A stretch of DNA of 60,951 nt from an uncultured Brachyspira sp. (GCF_944393015.1 NZ_CALXYQ010000014.1:1-60951); one strand, 5' to 3'; counted from the stretch's first letter, positions 53,397 through 60,654 are shown. Notes: generated by a model from the sequence alone, not told the origin. Made by a program: numbers and translations.

Positions 53397-53525
53397 TGAA
53401 AAGAGAATTAATAGTTTGCAGATTCAAATATAAAGAATATAAGCTATTAAAAAAGATTAGCTAAAGAAAATAATATGAGTGTACGTAAGTATATTAAAAA
53501 ACTTATTTTAGAATATAGTAATTAA
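53396..53525 (+). pseudogene. Small gene broken by a frameshift
   Basis: With GGAGG upstream and an ATG overlapping the recombinase stop, the frame reads MKRELIVCRFKYKEYKLL and stops after 22 residues. Skipping one base after AAAAAAG at about 53448-53454 restores a frame ending KENNMSVRKYIKKLILEYSN, for a protein of about 42 aa resembling a ribbon-helix-helix regulator. A -1 slip at the A-rich site would reach a stop at once, so programmed frameshifting is unlikely. Confidence 0.55.
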
Positions 53526-53529
53526 TATT

Positions 53530-53555
53530 GTTGCGATAATTTATATTATCGCAAC
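53530..53555. terminator. Bidirectional terminator
   Basis: A perfect 11 bp stem GTTGCGATAAT/ATTATCGCAAC with TTAT loop sits between the recombinase operon and the convergent cargo genes. Confidence 0.85.
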
Positions 53556-53559
53556 ACAA

Positions 53560-54075
53560 TTATTTATACATATTAAATAATATATCATCACATTTAACAT
53601 TTATAACCTGGGCAATTCTATTTATATCGTCTATTACCAAATTTATATCTTCTAAATTATTTGAAATTATATCATCATATTCTTTTATATTACTTGATAT
53701 AATTTCTACTTCCTTTAATATATTGCTAGAATTAATATCATGAGAATACCTATATATATTATTAAACTTATTTCTTACTAATTTCAAATGCATTAGTAAT
53801 TCATTTTTGTTTCCATACGCTAGTCTATCAATAAAAAAATTTTGAAATTCTATAACTAATATTTCATATCTGTTTAATAATTTTCCATATTTTGATTGAC
53901 TATTGATGAAATATATACCTATCATTAAACTTGTTATTAATGAGGATATATTCATTAAATCAGTATGAAAAAATGTAGATATTTTATTTTTAAAAAATAG
54001 ATTTATTATTGCTAAAGTAATAATTAAAAGAATATAAATTATTATTATGGAAACATTTAATTTTCTACCTTTCAT
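53560..54075 (-). CDS. Two-helix membrane protein of the cargo module
   Basis: This 171-aa protein has two N-terminal transmembrane helices (about 8-28 and 40-58) followed by a cytoplasmic helical domain rich in Asn, Ile and Asp. No known domain is recognised. It starts 4 nt after the DUF4325 gene on the same strand, so it is the last gene of a three-gene unit with the STAS-like and GHKL proteins. It may be the membrane effector of that unit, which is inference from order and topology. Confidence 0.68.
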   Translation of the reverse strand: MKGRKLNVSIIIIYILLIITLAIINLFFKNKISTFFHTDLMNISSLITSLMIGIYFINSQSKYGKLLNRYEILVIEFQNFFIDRLAYGNKNELLMHLKLVRNKFNNIYRYSHDINSSNILKEVEIISSNIKEYDDIISNNLEDINLVIDDINRIAQVINVKCDDILFNMYK

Positions 54076-54079
54076 TATA

Positions 54080-54391
54080 TTATCCTTTTATAGATTTCAT
54101 TATGTTTGGTATAATAGTATTATCCTCATTTGATATAAACTCTATATTATTTAATATATCTTTAATTGTAAATCCTTTTCTAATTAATCCTCCAAAAGTT
54201 TCCTCAAGAAATGATATCCCGCATCCATATAACCCATCAAAGTCTATAATAAGTTTTTCTTTTTTGGATATAGCTTCTTCTAATTTAGGTATTAGCATTT
54301 TATCTCTAAATGTTTCTGCTGAATATTTACCAGTAGAAGATAATCGTCCGCCAGGTGTTTTAGTATAGTCTTCTGATAATTTTATTTTCAT
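54080..54391 (-). CDS. STAS-like DUF4325 protein
   Basis: This 103-aa protein matches the DUF4325 pattern: TPGGRLSSTGKYSAETFRDKM, then LIIDFDGLYGCGISFLEETFGGLIRKG. The fold is related to anti-sigma-factor antagonists. These proteins are often encoded next to GHKL ATPases and may be switched by them, as SpoIIAA is by SpoIIAB. Here the GHKL gene lies 31 nt upstream and the membrane protein 4 nt downstream. The middle segment of the family is intact, so it is likely functional. Confidence 0.85.
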   Translation of the reverse strand: MKIKLSEDYTKTPGGRLSSTGKYSAETFRDKMLIPKLEEAISKKEKLIIDFDGLYGCGISFLEETFGGLIRKGFTIKDILNNIEFISNEDNTIIPNIMKSIKG

Positions 54392-54422
54392 TTTATACTC
54401 CTTACTTAATTTAATTAGTTTA

Positions 54423-55442
54423 TTAATCTATCTCCCAATAAAATACAGTTCCTTTTAAATAAGATTTAATGTTTAAACTATAATCTCTTTTCATATCCAT
54501 ATCTACTTTTTCTTTACATGATATTATTTTCAATTTTTTTATTTTATTTTCTTTATGATATTGAAATATTTGAGGCAGTCCTTTTCCTCGATATTTTTCT
54601 TTCGTTCTAGTTCTATATTCTCCTTTTAATGCTGATAATATATAATGAGTGTTTTTATTTTTTAAAAAGAAATCAGATACATTTTCTATATATTTTTTAT
54701 TAATAGTTTCAGGTATTCCTGACCCTGTATCCACAAATGTAACACTTATTTTATTACTATAGTCTATATACAAATACCATCTGTTCATCATAAAATAGCT
54801 ATTTATATAGGCATGAGAAATAGTATTCTCCATTAACTCTATTAATGTATTATACAAATATGAAAAATTAGTTTTTTCTGGATTATTAAAATGACTTATC
54901 ATAGCTTGTATAACATCTCCAATTACAGTACTATTAATATTATTACCTGATAATATACCTTTATTCCCTTTTAATGAATTAAATTCATCATTTTCTAATA
55001 TATTAGTAAATCTTGATTTTATAAATACTTCTCGAATATTCTCATCTATAGGTAAATTACCTTTTACTCTTACAATATTATTTTCTATATTATTTATATT
55101 ATATATAATAGCTAGTAAATACATAATAGCATCTATAGTTATATATTTGATATTTCCCACATCAAAATATAAAGTATTAAATCTATGATTACTATACCTA
55201 AAATAATTTATTATATTGTTAAAATAATCTATAGTTTCTTCCGTATTATTTATCAAACTAAAATTAGAAGGAGCTACAAAATATTTAACTATAGATTTTA
55301 ATTTATGAAACCTTCCATATTGGTCTTTTACTCTAATATGTGTAGAATTATTTCTTTTTTTGTTATTTTTCTGCTTCTTTTTGTTTACCTTAATACTTTT
55401 TCGTAATAACCAATTTATGTATTTTTCACTATATTTTTTCAT
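54423..55442 (-). CDS. GHKL ATPase/histidine-kinase-like protein
   Basis: This 339-aa protein has a basic N-terminus (KKKQKNNKKRNN), a STAS-like segment (about 90-150, LYFDVGNIKYITIDAIMYLL), and a GHKL ATP-binding domain. The domain shows N box LIELMENTISHA near 205, G1 box FVDTGSGIP near 235, and G2 box YRGKGLPQIF near 285. There is no dimerisation/phosphoacceptor domain of a classical sensor kinase. It leads a three-gene leftward module with DUF4325 and a membrane protein. Prophage location and independent orientation mark it as cargo, possibly defence or lysogenic conversion. Confidence 0.85.
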   Translation of the reverse strand: MKKYSEKYINWLLRKSIKVNKKKQKNNKKRNNSTHIRVKDQYGRFHKLKSIVKYFVAPSNFSLINNTEETIDYFNNIINYFRYSNHRFNTLYFDVGNIKYITIDAIMYLLAIIYNINNIENNIVRVKGNLPIDENIREVFIKSRFTNILENDEFNSLKGNKGILSGNNINSTVIGDVIQAMISHFNNPEKTNFSYLYNTLIELMENTISHAYINSYFMMNRWYLYIDYSNKISVTFVDTGSGIPETINKKYIENVSDFFLKNKNTHYILSALKGEYRTRTKEKYRGKGLPQIFQYHKENKIKKLKIISCKEKVDMDMKRDYSLNIKSYLKGTVFYWEID

Positions 55443-55543
55443 AATATGTTTACTAATTTTTATAAACTTTTAAACAAACCAATTTATATAACCATGCTTA
55501 CCTTTATTATAACAACACCTTATATATACAAATTATTTATTTG

Positions 55544-55756
55544 TTATATTTTAAATTTCTCCAAAGCACATTTTCTAGCATATTGTCCTATGCTCATTCC
55601 TTCTTTTTTTGCTGCTTCTTCAAGCATTTTATTTTCTTCTTCATTTAATCGGAATGACACTCTATAACTTGGCTTTTTATCCTTATCATCTTTTTTTTTT
55701 CTGCCAGCACCTTCACGAGCACCACCATGCATATTCTTTTTTATTTCCATTATCAT
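55544..55756 (-). CDS. Small ribbon-helix-helix-like DNA-binding protein
   Basis: This 70-aa protein begins with a Lys/Gly-rich arm (GGAREGAGRKKKDDKDKKP) found in many phage DNA-binding proteins. A ribbon-helix-helix core follows (YRVSFRLNEEENKMLEEAAK, then MSIGQYARKCALEKF). It is probably a repressor or plasmid/phage copy regulator. The ATG at 55756 overlaps the stop of the 31-aa peptide upstream (ATGA); a second start at 55750 has a better-spaced AGGA. Context suggests it regulates the adjacent small-peptide locus. Confidence 0.75.
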   Translation of the reverse strand: MIMEIKKNMHGGAREGAGRKKKDDKDKKPSYRVSFRLNEEENKMLEEAAKKEGMSIGQYARKCALEKFKI

Positions 55757-55848
55757 TTCCTATTTAGTTTATTTAATTTAATAATTATTACAATCATTAA
55801 AGATGTAGTAATTAAACTTAATATTATATTAATAATTTGAAGATTCAT
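55753..55848 (-). CDS. 31-aa hydrophobic peptide
   Basis: The frame starts at ATG 55848 with AAAGGTG about 5 nt upstream. It encodes a peptide with one transmembrane stretch (residues about 4-23, MNLQIINIILSLITTSLMIV) and a basic tail KLNKLNRK. The stop overlaps the next gene's start. It looks like a second small membrane peptide next to the candidate type I toxin. It could be a toxin, a small membrane regulator or chance. Confidence 0.5.
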   Translation of the reverse strand: MNLQIINIILSLITTSLMIVIIIKLNKLNRK

Positions 55849-55850
55849 GC

Positions 55851-55878
55851 TTGACACCTTTAATTTTTTTTATATAAT
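55851..55878 (+). promoter_or_regulatory. Consensus promoter driving antisense RNA
   Basis: TTGACA (55851-55856) and TATAAT (55873-55878) are 16 bp apart and perfect. The promoter faces right into the candidate toxin gene from its 3' side. No sense ORF with a ribosome binding site follows. Confidence 0.75.
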
Positions 55879-55884
55879 ATACTT

Positions 55885-56041
55885 ATGAGAAGTGACGGGG
55901 ACGGATCCCCGCCTTTGGTCAGTTATAATTAAGATTATTTAATCTTTTTTATAACTATTACTAAAGTTATAATCGCCGTGGTAAGCTCTATAACCTTAGT
56001 GACCAAAGTAATCACTTCGATCATAAGTATCCTCCTTTTTT
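55885..56041 (+). ncRNA. Candidate antisense antitoxin RNA
   Basis: A transcript from the consensus promoter at 55851-55878 would cover the whole 29-codon toxin ORF and its Shine-Dalgarno in antisense and reach a T run (CCTCCTTTTTT) near 56041. It would be strongly structured: ACTTATGA/TCATAAGT closes the ends, CTTTGGTCA/TGACCAAAG lies inside, and a GGGG/CCCC hairpin lies at about 55895-55910. The 3' end is uncertain because the terminator stem is weak. Confidence 0.5.
55935..56024 (-). CDS. 29-aa hydrophobic peptide, candidate type I toxin
   Basis: The ORF has an ideal AAGGAGG 6 nt before the ATG at 56024. The peptide is hydrophobic along residues 2-25 (starting MIEVITLVTKVIELTTAI) and ends with a basic KKIK tail, as in small membrane-acting type I toxins. 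Its promoter (56058-56085) is a perfect consensus. The predicted mRNA can pair its start region with its own 3' part over more than 20 bp, hiding the start codon. An opposing perfect promoter makes an antisense RNA. It sits in the prophage accessory region upstream of a second small peptide and an RHH gene. Confidence 0.65.
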   Translation of the reverse strand: MIEVITLVTKVIELTTAIITLVIVIKKIK

Positions 56042-56057
56042 CATTAGGATTAATTAT

Positions 56058-56085
56058 ATTATAGCATATCTTGGAAAAATGTCAA
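56058..56085 (-). promoter_or_regulatory. Consensus promoter of the candidate toxin
   Basis: On the minus strand, TTGACA (56085-56080) and TATAAT (56063-56058) are 16 bp apart. Transcription would begin about 56051, some 14 nt before the Shine-Dalgarno. Confidence 0.75.
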
Positions 56086-56149
56086 CAATATTTCAAATAA
56101 AAATTAAATATTTTTAATTTTTTTTCTTTAATAAAATTATAAGTAATTT

Positions 56150-56258
56150 GTATTTGCTTGGCTGGGGTGGGTAAAATCTCTGTGGGCTTTTAAGGGATGC
56201 AACGAGTGGCTACTCTTTCATGTGTGGCGATAACTTTTTTATTAGGGGGTTATCAGCA
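56150..56258. other. GC-richer noncoding block, possible structured RNA
   Basis: A segment of about 100 bp is clearly less AT-rich than its surroundings. It contains CTGGGGTGGGTAAAATC, GGGATGCAACGAGTGG and a GATAAC/GTTATC pair around TTTTTTATTAGGGG. No ORF with a ribosome binding site is seen on either strand. It is downstream of the RHH/coiled-coil gene and upstream of the toxin promoter. Confidence 0.3.
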
Positions 56259-56531
56259 TTATTTTTCTAATTCTTTAATCTTATTTTCTAATTCATCAAT
56301 TCTTTTAATTTTATTTTCTAACTCTGATACTCTTTTACTTAATTTCTCTATTTCGCTTCCTTTTTCCTCATACTCTTTTTTAGCTTTAGCAACACAAGCC
56401 TGTACAAAACCGCCGAATGTAGCATTAGAGTAATTTAATGGATCAGCTTTAGCATTATCAACCATTTTAGCAACCCATCTATATAATTCTTGTCTGAAAT
56501 TAATAGTAACACTATTTCTTGAATCGTCCAT
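56259..56531 (-). CDS. RHH-like protein with C-terminal coiled coil
   Basis: This 90-aa protein has a short DNA-binding-like N-terminus (SRNSVTINFRQELYRWVAKM), then a helix with FGGFVQACVAKAKKEYEEK. The C-terminal leucine heptads (LSKRVSELENKIKRIDELENKI) give a likely coiled-coil oligomerisation tail. It is probably a small phage regulator. It has its own leftward transcription, upstream of the small-peptide locus. A family name cannot be given. Confidence 0.7.
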   Translation of the reverse strand: MDDSRNSVTINFRQELYRWVAKMVDNAKADPLNYSNATFGGFVQACVAKAKKEYEEKGSEIEKLSKRVSELENKIKRIDELENKIKELEK

Positions 56532-56795
56532 AATAATATACCTTCATTTTTAATTTTTTATTAATTATATTATTTTTCTTATTATGCATATAAAAAATAG
56601 TCATTTTTAACTTATTACTATTTACTATAAAAACAAGCCAGCTTAATAATAATAGCCGACTTTTATAAAACTAAATATTTAATTTAAGATTTTTTCATTT
56701 ATATATCTGATTGTTTTTACTTTTCTTTTTGTATAAGAACTCGGGAAAAGTTATCTTTTTGTCTACTCTAGGATCATATTGTTTATCATTTACTA

Positions 56796-56837
56796 TTTTT
56801 TGCCTTAATTTTTTAATAAGTAAGTGAGAAAAAATAA
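56796..56837 (+). repeat. Direct repeat flanking a small gene, left copy
   Basis: TTTTTGCCTTAATTTTTT and AAGTGAGAAAAAATAA recur at 57154-57195, on the other side of the 68-aa gene. About 36 of 42 positions appear conserved by eye. Confidence 0.55.
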
Positions 56838-56917
56838 CTTTTTTACGGAAAAGAACTTGCTATCTTTTGGAACAGAGTTATTGTACACAATAAATAATTA
56901 AATAAGAGGTAAACAAT

Positions 56918-57124
56918 ATGATTAACTTAACATTATTTTTAATTGATTATAAACAAGGCTCAGATTTAGTAAAAGAAGAAAAATACAGTTCTGCTATAAC
57001 TCGCTTTGAATCTTTAATTGAAATGCTTGACAATAACAAAGATATTATATCAGATTATAAAGAATTAAGAGAAAGCATTAATAATAATATAGAAGCATGT
57101 AAACTATTTATGAAAGGGATTTAA
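56918..57124 (+). CDS. Small helical phage protein, unknown
   Basis: This 68-aa protein is predicted to be mainly helical (LVKEEKYSSAITRFESLIEM), resembling a single TPR-like hairpin. The ribosome binding site is AGAGG. It stands alone on the plus strand between leftward genes, flanked by a 42 bp direct repeat and followed by its own terminator. This isolated arrangement is typical of a moron gene. Confidence 0.65.
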   Translation: MINLTLFLIDYKQGSDLVKEEKYSSAITRFESLIEMLDNNKDIISDYKELRESINNNIEACKLFMKGI

Positions 57125-57131
57125 TAGTACT

Positions 57132-57158
57132 AATGGGCTTTAAAGCCCATTAGTTTTT
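57132..57158 (+). terminator. Terminator after the 68-aa gene
   Basis: The stem AATGGGCTT/AAGCCCATT is followed by AGTTTTTG. Confidence 0.85.
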
Positions 57159-57195
57159 GTCTTAATTTTTAAGAAATAAGTGAGAAAAAATAAAC
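57154..57195 (+). repeat. Direct repeat flanking a small gene, right copy
   Basis: This is the second copy of the repeat at 56796-56837, starting TTTTTGTCTTAATTTTTAAG and ending AGTGAGAAAAAATAAAC. Its first bases overlap the terminator tail. Confidence 0.55.
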
Positions 57196-57279
57196 GAAGT
57201 ATTAGGTTATTATATAATAAAGACAGAAACAGAAATAGACAATTTGAAAGTATCGCAGACCTTTTTTAATTATTTAAAT

Positions 57280-57312
57280 GGATACTTTATATAATATATA
57301 TATAAAGTATCC
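57280..57312 (-). terminator. Hairpin terminator of the terminase operon
   Basis: A perfect 14 bp stem GGATACTTTATATA/TATATAAAGTATCC lies 4 bp beyond the stop of the terminase large subunit gene. Confidence 0.7.
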
Positions 57313-57315
57313 AGA

Positions 57316-59190
57316 TTATAAGGTAAATACACCTTCAGTTTCATAAATACTTTTCGTATCTTCAAAATGATTTTTAATCACTCTATGAAGAGCCATAATT
57401 GAGGCTACAACGCCGTCAATTCTTTTATATGATCTTCTTCTGTCAGGTTTCACGGGTAAATAATTATCTCTCCCATCCGTTTTTACTTCACAGCAGCTTA
57501 TCATCCAATTAAGAACTGCATTATTACCATGAAGGAGCTTTCGTTCATCTATAGTTTTTTCAAATAAAGAAGTACCTTCAGATAAACCGCCGACTGCAAA
57601 AGACTGCCTAATTTGCGTCATTTTGAATCCTTCATTTTCTAAATGAGTAACTATTTCAATAGCTTTCCAAGGGTCATAAGCTATTTCTATAATTTCAAAC
57701 TGCTCGGCATCATTTAGTATTGAGGATTCTATAATATCAAAATCTATTATATCGCCGCTTGTTAAAGTAATTAAACCCTGCGAAGCCCATAATTCATAAG
57801 GTACTCTGTCCTCTTTAGAACGCTGCCTTATATTTTCTTTCGGCATAAAGAATCGGGGCAGAAGTATATACGGTCCGTTATCAATAGAATCAAAGCATAA
57901 AACATAGGCTGCTATATCTCTTGTAGTTGCTAAATCCAAACCGATGCAGGCTTTTCTGCCTTTTAATTCATTTATATTTATATTTTGATGTGAATAAGAT
58001 TTAAGCCATCTGTCAGAAGATATCCAAACCTCGCTTGCCTGAGTCCAAACATTCAAGTTTTTTGTAAGTATATCAGTTCTCTGAATAGGCTTATCAAGTC
58101 CTTCTAAAAGCCTAGATTTAATATAACTGTCTTTTACAGAAACATTTATATTAGGATTAGCTTGAAAAATAATTTTATTTATTAATTCTTCCTGCTTTGA
58201 AACATCTTCCATTAGTTTCAAGCGTACAGCCTCGTTATAAGCTCCTGCCGATTCTTCTAAATCGGCAGGCACTCGGCTTTCCGCTTTATTTAATTTATTT
58301 AATTTTTCTTTATATTCGCTCATAAATACCCAAATATCATTTACATTGTCAGGCTCGTATATTATTGTAAAATATTCATCATTATTTAGTGTTCCCCCTA
58401 GTATTTGCTTAGCATATTCATATTCAGAAAAACATACTGAAGATTTATCAAAACCTGCGGTTGTGATTATAAAAGTAAGAGGCTGACGTCTCGCTCCCAT
58501 ACCAGACTCAAGAACGTTTAGAAGTTCATTATCTGGATGTGCATGATATTCATCTACTATAACCAGATGCGGATTTAATCCGTCTTCGGTACTGCTGTCT
58601 TGTCCAAGCGGTTTTGATTTTGATGCGGTATCTTTTTTCTTTGTAATTGTAGAAGTCTGCTTATATGTAACCGCTTCTTTATTAAGAGCTTTTGCTTTTC
58701 TTATCTGCCTTTCGCTTTCACTCCATGCAATTTTCGCTTGATCTTTTTTAGTAGCTATATAGTATATTTCAACTCCAGCCTCTGCAGGACTGTCGCAGAA
58801 AAAACAATAATTGCCTATACCTGATGCAAAAGTAGTTTTTCCGTTTTTTCTGCTTACCTGAATATAAGCCTTTTTAAATCTTCTTAAATTATTTTCCTTT
58901 CTCCTCCATCCGAATATACTTGCTATTATAAACTGTTCCCAAGGCTCTAATATAATATTATGATTAGCCCATTCTCCTTTCGTATGTACTAAAGACTGAA
59001 TAAAAGTAATAGGTCTTTCAGCTTCTTTCTCATCAAAATAAAAAGGATAATCGTTATTTTGACGAAGTCCGCCTTTGGCGTTAGATTTTTCTATATCATC
59101 TAAATGCCTTTTTACAGATAAAAAAGCAGATTTACACACAGGCAGTTCTTTATTAATAACTTTATCAATATATTCTTTATATTTAATCAT
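57316..59190 (-). CDS. terL: Phage terminase large subunit
   Basis: This 624-aa packaging motor protein has an N-terminal ATPase with Walker A-like VSRKNGKTTFASG (about 110-122), Walker B HLVIVDEYHAH (about 208-218), and a C-terminal nuclease with ACIGLDLATTRDIAAYV and IAYDPWKAIEIV. It cuts and pumps phage DNA into the prohead. The segment NAKGGLRQNND near residues 36-46 is encoded by a 20 bp module (59060-59079) shared with the dispersed intergenic repeats. It appears to be an in-frame insertion between the RHL region and YPFYFD. It lies 3 nt downstream of the small subunit. Confidence 0.95.
   Translation of the reverse strand: MIKYKEYIDKVINKELPVCKSAFLSVKRHLDDIEKSNAKGGLRQNNDYPFYFDEKEAERPITFIQSLVHTKGEWANHNIILEPWEQFIIASIFGWRRKENNLRRFKKAYIQVSRKNGKTTFASGIGNYCFFCDSPAEAGVEIYYIATKKDQAKIAWSESERQIRKAKALNKEAVTYKQTSTITKKKDTASKSKPLGQDSSTEDGLNPHLVIVDEYHAHPDNELLNVLESGMGARRQPLTFIITTAGFDKSSVCFSEYEYAKQILGGTLNNDEYFTIIYEPDNVNDIWVFMSEYKEKLNKLNKAESRVPADLEESAGAYNEAVRLKLMEDVSKQEELINKIIFQANPNINVSVKDSYIKSRLLEGLDKPIQRTDILTKNLNVWTQASEVWISSDRWLKSYSHQNININELKGRKACIGLDLATTRDIAAYVLCFDSIDNGPYILLPRFFMPKENIRQRSKEDRVPYELWASQGLITLTSGDIIDFDIIESSILNDAEQFEIIEIAYDPWKAIEIVTHLENEGFKMTQIRQSFAVGGLSEGTSLFEKTIDERKLLHGNNAVLNWMISCCEVKTDGRDNYLPVKPDRRRSYKRIDGVVASIMALHRVIKNHFEDTKSIYETEGVFTL
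59060..59079. repeat. Repeat module inside the terminase gene
   Basis: GACGAAGTCCGCCTTTGGCG matches modules in the intergenic repeat copies near 5661, 5771 and 37389. It contains the short palindrome CGCCTTTGGCG. The reading frame of terL stays open through it. Confidence 0.7.
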
Positions 59191-59193
59191 ATA

Positions 59194-59643
59194 TTATTCG
59201 TTTATCATTTTACTCAAAGGATCGTCATCTTCTACTACTTCAGGCACAGGCACTTTCTTTTTGGAAGCAGGAGTTAAACCAAACTCAGTAAGCATTTTCG
59301 TATATGCTGTTATAGCTTTATGATATGCTAAATATTCGCCCATAGTTTGAGAGTTTTTACCTGCTAAATATCCAGCTATAGAACCTCCTTCATTAATCAT
59401 AGCTTCATAAAGATTCATAGCATCACCATAGTGCAGGCATAAAAGTTCAAATGCTGATAAATCGGCATCTCCAAGCATATTTTTTTCAGCAAAAATAGGA
59501 GCAAGTTCTTTCCATTTTTTTAAAGAATACCCACAAAAATATTCTGGCGGATTTGGTATTTTAACGGCTTTTTTTGGCTTATTTTGGGCGTTTTTCACCG
59601 CAGGTGTGCCCTTGGCAGGGGCTTTTTTAGCTTTATCGGGCAT
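59194..59643 (-). CDS. terS: Phage terminase small subunit, P27 family
   Basis: This 149-aa protein has a Lys/Pro/Ala-rich N-terminus (KKAPAKGTPAVKNAQNKP) followed by the P27-type domain: WKELAPIFAEKNMLGDADL, LCLHYGDAMNLYEAMI, and FGLTPASKKKV. It recognises phage DNA and hands it to the large subunit. It is the first gene of the leftward terminase pair, 3 nt upstream of terL. The region between it and the divergent methyltransferase gene is 99 bp and should hold both promoters. Confidence 0.88.
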   Translation of the reverse strand: MPDKAKKAPAKGTPAVKNAQNKPKKAVKIPNPPEYFCGYSLKKWKELAPIFAEKNMLGDADLSAFELLCLHYGDAMNLYEAMINEGGSIAGYLAGKNSQTMGEYLAYHKAITAYTKMLTEFGLTPASKKKVPVPEVVEDDDPLSKMINE

Positions 59644-59742
59644 TTATACTCCTAATAGTATATTTTAGTTAAAAATATATATTAATAATAAGTAATATAA
59701 TATTTTATAACTATAAGAAAAAAAATAATTCAGGAGCTTTTT

Positions 59743-60654
59743 ATGGTTAGGAAAGTTGTTATTGGAAACTGTACTTTACTTAAGGGAAATTGTGAAGAGG
59801 TTATGGAAGAATTAGAAAGTAATTCTATAAATGCTGTAGCATCAGATCCACCGTATTTATATTTAAAGCATAAACTAGATATACCTTTCAATGAAGATAA
59901 AGTATTTGGAGAATGGAAAAGATTATTAAAAAATAATTCTATGATAGCATTTTTTGGAAGAGGAGATGCTTTTTTCAGATGGAACTTAATGCTTGACAAA
60001 TTAGGTTTTAAGTTTAAAGAAACTGCTGTATGGGAAAAAAATAATGCATCTAATTTTTTACATAATTTTTTAAGAATACATGAAGATATTTCTTTTCGCA
60101 GTTTTGGAAATGCTAATTTAAGAAAATCACATGTTGATTATTTGGAATATCAAATTAATAAAAATAAATTGGATAGAATAATAGATATTTGGAAAGGATT
60201 AAGGAGTGCATTAAACAGCAAATATAAAGATGATGTTATTAAATATATAGAGACAGGAATAAAAGAGTTTAATTATGAAGAAAAAAGAGAACATCATTTA
60301 ATAGTTAAAAAATTTAAAAGTCATAAAAGCGGTCTTTATCTATTTCAAACGGTAAAGAAAGGAAAAATAGAAACATCTATTATGCGTTGTAACAGAGAAC
60401 AGTATCAATATAAGCATCCAACACAGAAGCCTGTTGCTTTAATGGAGCGTTTAGTACGATTAGTTTCAGATGAAAACGATACAATACTAGATCCATTTAT
60501 GGGCGGAGGCAGTACAGGAGTTGCATGTATTAATACTAATAGAAAGTTTATAGGAATAGAGCTTGATGATGAATATTTTGATACAGCAGTAAAAAGAGTA
60601 AGTAAAGCATATCAAGATAAACAAGAGGATATTATTAATGAAAAAATAGCATAA
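59743..60654 (+). CDS. Site-specific DNA methyltransferase, DPPY type
   Basis: This 303-aa beta-class methyltransferase has the catalytic motif ASDPPYLYL near residues 34-42, before the SAM-binding motif DPFMGGGSTGVACINTNRKF (about 250-269) and GIELDDEYF. It modifies adenine N6 or cytosine N4, which the motif alone does not settle. Phages use such enzymes to escape host restriction. No cognate nuclease is adjacent, so it is an orphan. AGGAG lies upstream of the ATG. It is divergent from terS and just ahead of the portal gene. Confidence 0.92.
   Translation: MVRKVVIGNCTLLKGNCEEVMEELESNSINAVASDPPYLYLKHKLDIPFNEDKVFGEWKRLLKNNSMIAFFGRGDAFFRWNLMLDKLGFKFKETAVWEKNNASNFLHNFLRIHEDISFRSFGNANLRKSHVDYLEYQINKNKLDRIIDIWKGLRSALNSKYKDDVIKYIETGIKEFNYEEKREHHLIVKKFKSHKSGLYLFQTVKKGKIETSIMRCNREQYQYKHPTQKPVALMERLVRLVSDENDTILDPFMGGGSTGVACINTNRKFIGIELDDEYFDTAVKRVSKAYQDKQEDIINEKIA

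Noticed and set aside
53446-53456. A AAA AAG heptamer as a programmed -1 frameshift site
   Set aside because: The -1 frame reaches a stop codon immediately; the downstream coding frame needs a +1 shift, so a simple indel fits better.
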